DNA of 5,926 bases from Thermoleophilia bacterium (GTDB lineage Bacteria; Actinomycetota; Thermoleophilia; RBG-16-64-13): assembly GCA_016929985.1 (NCBI GenBank), contig JAFGIH010000207.1:1-5926 (forward strand), given 5' to 3'. The notes under the pieces were generated by a model. That model worked only from the letters and a program-made list of their open reading frames with translations, had not been told where the DNA came from and did not search any database. A program made the translations under genes and the position numbers. This document shows positions 1 through 5,208 of this stretch, piece by piece (the first letter of the stretch is position 1; every line of letters starts with the position of its first letter).

Positions 1-1371
1 ACCCACTACTCTGTCGCCCCCCCGAAAAGCCAATCGTTGCCCGTCAGGGGAGAAGCTGGGCATGTGTCCGCTGTCTGTGATCATCCGGACAGCGCCGCCC
101 AGTGCGGGTACGAGGAAGACCCCACCGCCGTCCCTGTCCGATCGGAATGCGATCTGACTGCTATCTGGCGAAAACGCCGGCTCGAAGTCGTCCATGCCAT
201 GAGTGGTCAGTCGGATCGGTTGCCCCCCCGAAATCTGCTGGACCCACAGGTCGAGATCACCGTTACCAGCCCGATCCGAGGCGTAGGCGACTAATGTGCC
301 GTCAGGAGATATCGTAGGCTGGAAGGTCAAACCGGAGTCCGCTGTGACGCGTCTGAGGTCGAACCTGGGTTGCGCTCGCTGAGTCGCCCGGCTTCCGAGC
401 CATGCTCCCAGAATCGACACGGCGCCGACGAGAATGGCAGCCGCCACCCAAACGACGGGGCGCCGCGGTTTTTGCAGCCCCCGCCCGTCTTGACTAGCTC
501 GGCCGGCTTGGCCCTCCCTGTGTAAGTACTCAAGGGAGATTCTCACGTCCGCCATGGACTGCCACCGTTGGCGCCGGTCCTTTTGCAGGCAGTGGTGGAT
601 GATCCTCTCTAACTCACTCGGAACACCCTTTCCGAACTCATGCACCGGCTTAGGGTCCTTGTTGATGACAGCCGCCAAAGTGGACATCATCGTGCTTCCC
701 AGGAATGGCTGCGTGCCGGTCACCATTTGATACAGCACGCACCCGAAGCTGAAGATGTCCGACCGGGCATCGAGTTTCTGCCCCTGGGCCTGTTCGGGAG
801 ACATGTAGCTGACCGTGCCGAGGATGGCGCCCTCTTCGGTGCTTGAGCCACCGGGGACCTTCACCGTGCTGGTAGCTTCGTCTTCGCCTGCGGATGCGAT
901 CGCGGTGAGCTTGGCGAGGCCGAAGTCGAGCACCTTGACCAGGCCCTTCTCGGTCACCATGACGTTGCCGGGCTTGACGTCGCGGTGCACGATGCCGGCT
1001 TCGTGGGCCGCAGCCAGCGCGTCGGCAACCTGGGCGGCATGCTTCAGAGCGTCGCTGAGGCGCATCCCCTTGGGCGGGATCAGCTCATCGAGCGGGGTGC
1101 CCTCGATGAACTCCATCACGATGAAGTCAACGCCTTCCTGCTGCCCCACGTCGTACACGGTGACGATGTTGGGGTGGTTCAGGGCGGAGGCGGATTTGGC
1201 TTCCTGGACGAAGCGCCGCTGTCGGTCGGGATCGGCGACCTTCACGGGAGGCAGCACCTTGATGGCGACATACCGGTCGAGGTGCGTGTCGCGGGCTTTG
1301 TAGACGACGCCCATCCCGCCCTCGCCGATCTTGCTGGTGATCTCGTAGTGTGCGATGGTTTGGCCGGTCAT
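1..1371 (-). CDS. PknB-type Ser/Thr protein kinase with PD40/TolB-like propeller sensor (3' end missing)
   Basis: An uninterrupted frame runs from ATG (1371-1369) to the left edge, giving 457 residues with no stop. ATG 1371 is the first start after an in-frame TAA (1398-1396). A GGAGA directly abuts it, too close for a normal Shine-Dalgarno. Kinase domain, about residues 9-283: glycine loop IGEGGMGVVYKA (15-26), K38 in VAIKVL, E57, catalytic HRDVKPGN (129-136), DFG (149-151), GTVSYMSPEQ (185-194), D205 and R269. All key residues are present, so it should be active, and it is an RD kinase. The activation segment (155-184) is long and Ser/Thr-rich. A single hydrophobic helix follows (about 305-326), preceded by Arg/Lys. 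Then come PD40-type blades with SPDG-like turns (355-358, 401-404, 441-444). The likely topology is cytoplasmic kinase and extracytoplasmic propeller. Ligand and substrates are unknown. The kinase call is firm. Confidence 0.93.
   Translation of the reverse strand, partial: MTGQTIAHYEITSKIGEGGMGVVYKARDTHLDRYVAIKVLPPVKVADPDRQRRFVQEAKSASALNHPNIVTVYDVGQQEGVDFIVMEFIEGTPLDELIPPKGMRLSDALKHAAQVADALAAAHEAGIVHRDVKPGNVMVTEKGLVKVLDFGLAKLTAIASAGEDEATSTVKVPGGSSTEEGAILGTVSYMSPEQAQGQKLDARSDIFSFGCVLYQMVTGTQPFLGSTMMSTLAAVINKDPKPVHEFGKGVPSELERIIHHCLQKDRRQRWQSMADVRISLEYLHREGQAGRASQDGRGLQKPRRPVVWVAAAILVGAVSILGAWLGSRATQRAQPRFDLRRVTADSGLTFQPTISPDGTLVAYASDRAGNGDLDLWVQQISGGQPIRLTTHGMDDFEPAFSPDSSQIAFRSDRDGGGVFLVPALGGAVRMITDSGHMPSFSPDGQRLAFRGGDRVVG
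16..233. repeat. Two identical 12-bp C7-containing direct repeats inside the kinase gene
   Basis: GCCCCCCCGAAA occurs at 16-27 and 222-233 on the plus strand. On the coding strand each is a run of seven G. The copies are read in different frames (TCG-GGG-GGG and CGG-GGG-GGC), so they are not remnants of a duplicated propeller blade, although both encode Gly-Gly. Such runs are hotspots for slippage and sequencing error. The frame downstream of the 222-233 copy stays sensible, so that copy at least appears correct in length. Confidence 0.6.
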
Positions 1372-1401
1372 TCTCCACGTCCCAGAGGAGAGTGTTTACT
1401 G

Positions 1402-1410
1402 AGTGTAGCA
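1402..1410 (-). promoter_or_regulatory. Candidate extended -10 promoter element for the kinase gene
   Basis: The minus strand reads TGCTACACT, matching the extended -10 pattern TGnTAnnnT. It would place transcription start near 1395, about 24 nt before the kinase ATG. No good -35 hexamer is found 16-18 nt upstream, which an extended -10 can tolerate. A 5-bp direct repeat (AGTGT at 1391-1395 and 1402-1406 on the plus strand) brackets the predicted start. The assignment rests on one short motif in a GC-rich genome whose sigma preferences are unknown. Confidence 0.25.
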
Positions 1411-1435
1411 CTATTGACTCCCGGTGGCATTGAGC

Positions 1436-1482
1436 TGACGAGTTCAGATAACCACTGGCAAATCAAGAGCTTCGACTCGTCA
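1436..1482. repeat. 8-bp inverted repeat overlapping the palindrome
   Basis: TGACGAGT (1436-1443) is the exact reverse complement of ACTCGTCA (1475-1482), with a 31-nt spacer. The 1475-1482 arm shares bases 1478-1482 with the left arm of the 40-bp palindrome, so the two stems cannot form at once in one RNA. An 8-bp match over this distance could arise by chance. Confidence 0.4.
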
Positions 1483-1517
1483 AGGCCGCGATTTCGTCCG
1501 AAATGTCTGCCTTGACG
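1478..1517. repeat. 40-bp concentric imperfect palindrome, candidate terminator or operator
   Basis: The outer arms CGTCAAGGC (1478-1486) and GCCTTGACG (1509-1517) are perfect 9-bp reverse complements. Nested exactly at the same centre is ATTTCG-TC-CGAAAT (1491-1504), a second perfect 6-bp pair. The two 4-nt segments between inner and outer arms pair at only one position, giving 16 of 20 matched positions overall. As RNA it would form a stem with a 4x4 internal loop and a small apical loop on either strand. It lies 139 bp beyond the glycosyltransferase stop. Without a U tract it may be a Rho-associated or processing hairpin, or a dimeric regulator's DNA site. The repeat itself is certain; the function is not. 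Confidence 0.65.
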
Positions 1518-1655
1518 CTACCCCGGGCGGTTCTTCCGACTGAGGTGATTGAACCAACGGACGCCAGGCTCTCTCCTGTGGTCATCGTTGCTTCAGGGTC
1601 TCCTTGGAACACCCCGAGCGGCATTCCTGCGTGCACCTTTGCCAGGAAGCAGTGG

Positions 1656-4001
1656 CTATCTGCACGGGTGCGCAAGGCGCTTGGCTGCGATGACGGAACG
1701 GTAGCAGTCCACCATGCGCCGGGTCATCACGGCGATGTCCCGTTGTTGTTCGACCGCGCGGCGGGCTCGCTCGGCCATCCGGCGTGCATCATCAGGTTGG
1801 TCGAACAATAGCAAGACCCTGCGGGCGAACTCAGCCGGGTCGTCGGCGAGGGCGCAGAGTTCGCCGTCAACTGCCGTGAGGCCTTCGGCGCCGAGAGTCG
1901 TCGACACGACGGGGATACCGGAGGCAAAGGCTTCCAGCAGTTTCACGCGGATGCCAGAGCCGGTGAGAACGGGACAGACGAACACCTGGTAGCGGGCCAG
2001 AGGTTCACGAATGTCCTCGACGAATCCGCGGAGCTCGATCGAGTCCGGGTACGGGAGCGAGTAGCGTGTCGGCGGATCGTTGCCGACCACGACAAGGCGG
2101 ACCCCGGGCCTCTCTTCCAGAATGCGGGGCAGGACTGAGCGGACGAACCAAGTGAGCGCATCCTGGTTGGGCTGGTGCCGAAATGAGCCGATGAAGAGCA
2201 TGGTGTCCGGCTCGCGCGGCCCAGACTGAAACGGGTACTTGGAGACGTTGATGCCGGCGCGGTGGCCGGCTTCGAGGCGGCCCTTGAGAGTCGGCAGGAA
2301 GCCGGCCAGGAAGTCGGCATTCTCCGCGTGACAGACCTGCACACGATCGAACCGCGGCAGCGCGCGGAGCTCGTAGCGCAGGGCCCGCATGTACTCGTAG
2401 GCACCCTGAAAGCGGCGCGCGGCCCCGCTTGCCCGGCGGAAGCCGCGGCCGACGGACTGGAAGTAAACATCATGCTCGAAGAGAACGGAGGCGAGACAGC
2501 GATAGTCCTCGCCGTACTGCGCCATCGGGAGGTAGTCAAGCTGGATGACGTCCACCTCGTGGAGGAAGACCTCCCGATGGATGAGCCAGCGCAGGTCGTC
2601 ACTGTCGAACTCCCGCACGGCGTGCGGAACGATCGAGCCCGGGGTGTGGGGACGGCCCTCGAGCCGGAGCACAAACTCCGCCGAGCCACAGCGGGCGGCG
2701 AGAGAGTCGTGGGCGTTTCGCTCCCCGGGCTTGTCGATCATCACGACGAGGTGGAGTGAGACGAGCTCCACGAGCTGGTCGCAGGTCTGCTGCATGAAGA
2801 CACCACCGCCGTGAACGGGGGGGCAGATGGGATATGGCGAGACGAACAAGACGCTCAGCGTGTCGGGTTCGGCAGGCATCGGGTGGAAGCGATCCCGGTA
2901 GTAGCCGGCCATCGGGCGGCGGAACGCTTCCGTGTCGTCGATCACGGACAGGGAACGGGCACGCCAACGGGAGAGCAGCGCTCGCGGCAGTTGGAGCAGG
3001 GCTCGCCACATGCCGGAAAGGTTCGATCGCTCGGGGGAGTCGCCGAACACCGCGCTCACCAGCGAGTCCCCAAAGGTGTGGACGAAGTGGCCCGCCAGGC
3101 GGCGCCAGCCGTGGATGTTCTTCCAGGTGAACAGAAGGAAATTCTTCTTGAGGACGGCCTGGATCTGTCGGTCGGTGAATCGGCGGCCTATGGTGCCGCG
3201 GTGTTCGTGATAGACGCGGCTGCGCGGCTGATAGAGCGCCTTCCAGCCCCGCTTCCAGGCCATGTAGCCCAGATCGGTGTCCTCCATGTAGAACGGGGCG
3301 AGGAGGGGGTCGAATCCGCCGAGTTCGAGGAATTTGTGGCGGTCGTACGCAGTGGAGCCGCCGCCTCCGTAGAAGCACGGAAAGAGGCGGTCGACCTTGT
3401 CGTCGAGACGATGGCGAACGCGGATGGAGCCCGACTCCCACCAGGCTTGCGTGAGACCTGTCTCTTCGCGGACCTTTCGGGGGTCAGAGAAGAAGATCTG
3501 GCAGGACACCGAGAAGACGGACTCGTCGGAGAAGCCCTCAAGCAAGGGAGCGAGGAAGCCTTCCTCCACCCGCATGTCGTTGTTCAACAGGACGACGATG
3601 TCGTTCGTCGCTGCGCGGAACCCCGCGTTCGAGCCACCGCCGAAGCCGAGGTTCTCATCGAGTGCGAGCAGCCGGACGGTGGGGAACTGCTCGCGCAGGA
3701 GGTCCGCGCTGCCGTCGGTTGAGCCGTTGTCCACGACGATGATCTCGTTCGACGGATTCCCCGACATGGCCCTGACTACAGAGGGCAGGTGCGTCGACAG
3801 GAGGTCGCTCCCATTCCAGTTCGGGATCACCACGGAGGCCGCGGAAGTTGATGGGCGACGGCTCTTGAGGAGACGTTCTGGTCTCCCGGCCAGGAGATAG
3901 AGCAGATCCAGGACGGCAAGAGCCAGAGCCGGGAGCGCGGTCATCAGGGGGGAGATCAGCAGCAGCGGCAGGTCGCGCAGCAGCCGGGCGATGCGCTTCA
4001 T
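1656..4001 (-). CDS. Two-domain glycosyltransferase (GT2-like plus GT4-like)
   Basis: This 781-residue protein starts at ATG (4001-3999), one nt after the methyltransferase stop (TAG-T-ATG). It has no clear Shine-Dalgarno, so translation is probably coupled. Residues 7-39 are strongly hydrophobic and suggest membrane association. Residues 55-300 form a GT-A, family 2 domain: ASVVIPNWNG, VVDNGSTDGS with D91, LLNND (138-142) as the metal-binding DxD-type site, MEDTDLG (239-244) with the putative catalytic acid, and YHEHRGTIG. This resembles rhamnosyl- and related transferases. After a linker (about 300-380), residues 381-770 form a GT-B, family 4 domain: VLFVSPYP, HGGG (397-400), FEHDVYF (508-514), GSFRHQPN (605-612), and GSGIRVKLLEAF with E690. 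The first Glu of the usual E-x7-E motif is Ser (682), as in many GT4 relatives with this GSG motif. The enzyme probably adds two successive sugars of the exported glycan in the cytoplasm. Donor and linkage cannot be read from sequence. The stop is TAG (1658-1656). Confidence 0.88.
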   Translation of the reverse strand: MKRIARLLRDLPLLLISPLMTALPALALAVLDLLYLLAGRPERLLKSRRPSTSAASVVIPNWNGSDLLSTHLPSVVRAMSGNPSNEIIVVDNGSTDGSADLLREQFPTVRLLALDENLGFGGGSNAGFRAATNDIVVLLNNDMRVEEGFLAPLLEGFSDESVFSVSCQIFFSDPRKVREETGLTQAWWESGSIRVRHRLDDKVDRLFPCFYGGGGSTAYDRHKFLELGGFDPLLAPFYMEDTDLGYMAWKRGWKALYQPRSRVYHEHRGTIGRRFTDRQIQAVLKKNFLLFTWKNIHGWRRLAGHFVHTFGDSLVSAVFGDSPERSNLSGMWRALLQLPRALLSRWRARSLSVIDDTEAFRRPMAGYYRDRFHPMPAEPDTLSVLFVSPYPICPPVHGGGVFMQQTCDQLVELVSLHLVVMIDKPGERNAHDSLAARCGSAEFVLRLEGRPHTPGSIVPHAVREFDSDDLRWLIHREVFLHEVDVIQLDYLPMAQYGEDYRCLASVLFEHDVYFQSVGRGFRRASGAARRFQGAYEYMRALRYELRALPRFDRVQVCHAENADFLAGFLPTLKGRLEAGHRAGINVSKYPFQSGPREPDTMLFIGSFRHQPNQDALTWFVRSVLPRILEERPGVRLVVVGNDPPTRYSLPYPDSIELRGFVEDIREPLARYQVFVCPVLTGSGIRVKLLEAFASGIPVVSTTLGAEGLTAVDGELCALADDPAEFARRVLLLFDQPDDARRMAERARRAVEQQRDIAVMTRRMVDCYRSVIAAKRLAHPCR

Positions 4002-4002
4002 A

Positions 4003-5208
4003 CTACGTCTGTCGTAGATCCGGGGCGACGCGGATCGTTCGACCGAACCTCACCCAGCGGGAGGTTTCCATCCGGGCGAGCTTGGATTCGAGGTCACGCA
4101 CCTGTCGGTCGAGGTCCTGAGCCCAAGCGGTTCGCTCCTCAACGGTTTTCTCGGTCTGATGCAGCGCTTCAACGGCTTCGGCGAGCTCGTGAATCTTGGC
4201 GTCGAGCTCCGCACGGACTTCTCGGCCCCAGCGAGCGTTAGCCTCCTTCTCTTGCTCCACCTCGATTGCCCACGCGGCGCGTTCGGCGAGTTCCTTGTTG
4301 AGGCCGTCGACCTTCTGGCGGGCCTGCTCGAGCTCGGTGTTGAGCTTCGCGGCCCATTCGTTTCTCTCCTCCAGCTCCACCTTGAGCTTGCGGAACTCTT
4401 CCACGAGGGTGTGGTGCTGCTCGCGGGACTCGTCCAGCCACTGGTTCTTGGTGCGGAGCTCGTCTTCGAGCAGGAGTATGTGTTGATCGCGTTCGCGCAG
4501 TACATTCGCCGCAGAGGGCACGTGGACGAACGTTGGAGAGCCCGTTTGGGGTACCGCGGCGCAGACGGCGATGAAGAAGTTGGAAGCATCCGGGTCCGCC
4601 GTCGCCGAATCCACCCTGACTTCGGCGCCCGATGATGGCCCGACCGGCTGGAAGGTGATGCTGGGGCCGTGGTTCTGCACGAACAGAGACACGTGGGCGA
4701 ACCGGCTACCCAGCTCCTGGCGGAATTCCTCGAAGGAGAACTCGTGCTCGTGGAAAGGATTTGGCCCGGAGAGCCGGCGGGACTCCGCATAGTAGAGCTT
4801 GTTCGGCGTGGAGACGATGAACTGGCCCTCCGGGACCAGGACTCTCCTGACTTCGTCGAGGAGAGCGCCCCAGTCGGCGAGGTGTTCGATGATCTCGAAG
4901 GCTACGACCAGGTCAAAGGCGTTGTCACGGAGGGGCACTTGGCGGGCGTCCGCGCGTAGCCACATGAGGTTCGCGAAGGTGAAGTGGGCGGCGGCGTAGC
5001 CGAGCGCTTCGGCAGAGGGGTCCAAACCGACGACCGATGCGGCCGAGCGACTGAGTTCGGCCGACCCGTAGCCGGCGCCACAGCCGAGATCGAGGACTCG
5101 CTTGCGACGGCAGAGTCTCCCGGCGAAAAGATAGCGCGAGACGTGTTCGTTCCAGAGATCAGGGTCCACTTCTCCCGGTATCACGCGCTCGCCAGTGAAC
5201 TCAGACAC
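4003..5208 (-). CDS. Class I SAM-dependent methyltransferase with long C-terminal coiled coil
   Basis: The 401-residue protein starts at GTG (5208-5206), chosen because a full AGGAGG lies 6 nt upstream and the frame overlaps the wzt stop. Residues 38-48 (VLDLGCGAGYG) are the glycine-rich SAM motif I. D63 in VVGLDPS fits the ribose-binding acidic residue, D87 in LRADARQVPL the adenine-side motif, and FDLVVAFEIIEHL (98-110) motif IV. The N-terminal FTGERVIP stretch is common in methyltransferases of polysaccharide clusters. The Rossmann-like part ends near residue 220. From about 236 to 382 the protein is heptad-like, Glu/Lys/Arg/Leu-rich and regularly spaced with Trp. It ends in a cationic stretch, SRWVRFGRTIRVAP (383-396). 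The likely role is O-methylation of a sugar in the exported glycan at the cytoplasmic membrane face. By analogy with WbdD, it could also terminate and measure the chain. There is no kinase domain like that of O9a WbdD. Acceptor and position are unknown; an internal-sugar methyltransferase is the alternative. Confidence 0.87.
   Translation of the reverse strand: MSEFTGERVIPGEVDPDLWNEHVSRYLFAGRLCRRKRVLDLGCGAGYGSAELSRSAASVVGLDPSAEALGYAAAHFTFANLMWLRADARQVPLRDNAFDLVVAFEIIEHLADWGALLDEVRRVLVPEGQFIVSTPNKLYYAESRRLSGPNPFHEHEFSFEEFRQELGSRFAHVSLFVQNHGPSITFQPVGPSSGAEVRVDSATADPDASNFFIAVCAAVPQTGSPTFVHVPSAANVLRERDQHILLLEDELRTKNQWLDESREQHHTLVEEFRKLKVELEERNEWAAKLNTELEQARQKVDGLNKELAERAAWAIEVEQEKEANARWGREVRAELDAKIHELAEAVEALHQTEKTVEERTAWAQDLDRQVRDLESKLARMETSRWVRFGRTIRVAPDLRQT
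4063..4503 (-). other. Coiled-coil region of the methyltransferase (residues about 236-382)
   Basis: This part encodes about 147 residues without Pro after residue 231, dominated by Glu, Lys, Arg, Gln, Leu and Ala. Four related segments, ERNEWAAKL, ERAAWAIEV, ANARWGREV and ERTAWAQDL, recur along it. Trp residues 257, 285, 313, 327 and 362 are spaced 28, 28, 14 and 35 residues apart, all multiples of seven, so all sit at one heptad position. If it formed one continuous helix at about 0.15 nm per residue it would be roughly 22 nm long. Coiled-coil character is read from composition and spacing; no predictor was run. Confidence 0.75.

Larger units (their letters stand above)
1372..1655. other. 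Intergenic region between glycosyltransferase and kinase genes
   Basis: No convincing gene is seen in these 284 bases. A minus-strand open frame with a TTG start (1675-1463) has no ribosome-binding site, and its internal ATG at 1585 has its nearest AAGGAG 14 nt away. The region holds two overlapping inverted repeats (1478-1517 and 1436-1482) and a candidate promoter element near 1402-1410. No T-rich tract follows any stem on either strand, so a classical intrinsic terminator is not evident. Confidence 0.6.

Noticed and set aside
1127..1411. A 94-codon minus-strand frame starting upstream of the kinase start
   Set aside because: It is a shifted frame of the kinase gene, rich in Arg/His/Pro, with no domain. 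The kinase frame accounts for the same bases.
985..1515. A 176-codon plus-strand open frame (and the overlapping frame at 815-1303) opposite the kinase
   Set aside because: These are antisense to conserved kinase motifs (HRDVKPGN, DFG, glycine loop). No ribosome-binding site or domain supports them.
1624..1648. Inverted repeat TTCCTG/CAGGAA just after the glycosyltransferase stop, considered as a terminator
   Set aside because: The stem is only 6 bp with a 13-nt loop and no T-rich tract follows. This is too weak to call.
1463..1675. A 70-codon minus-strand frame after the glycosyltransferase, overlapping its end by 20 nt
   Set aside because: The start is TTG with no Shine-Dalgarno. The internal ATG at 1585 has AAGGAG 14 nt away, too far. 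The translation is low-complexity Ser/Thr/Ala-rich, and its 3' part is the palindrome.
2811..3722. A 303-codon plus-strand open frame opposite the glycosyltransferase
   Set aside because: It lies fully antisense to a gene with clear GT2 motifs. Its translation shows no recognisable domain and is the composition expected from a reversed GC-rich codon pattern.
4199..4503. Possible CRISPR or DNA tandem repeat in the methyltransferase 3' half
   Set aside because: The repetition is at protein level (heptads and E-R-x-x-W-A segments). The DNA units are diverged, with no conserved direct repeat or spacer pattern.
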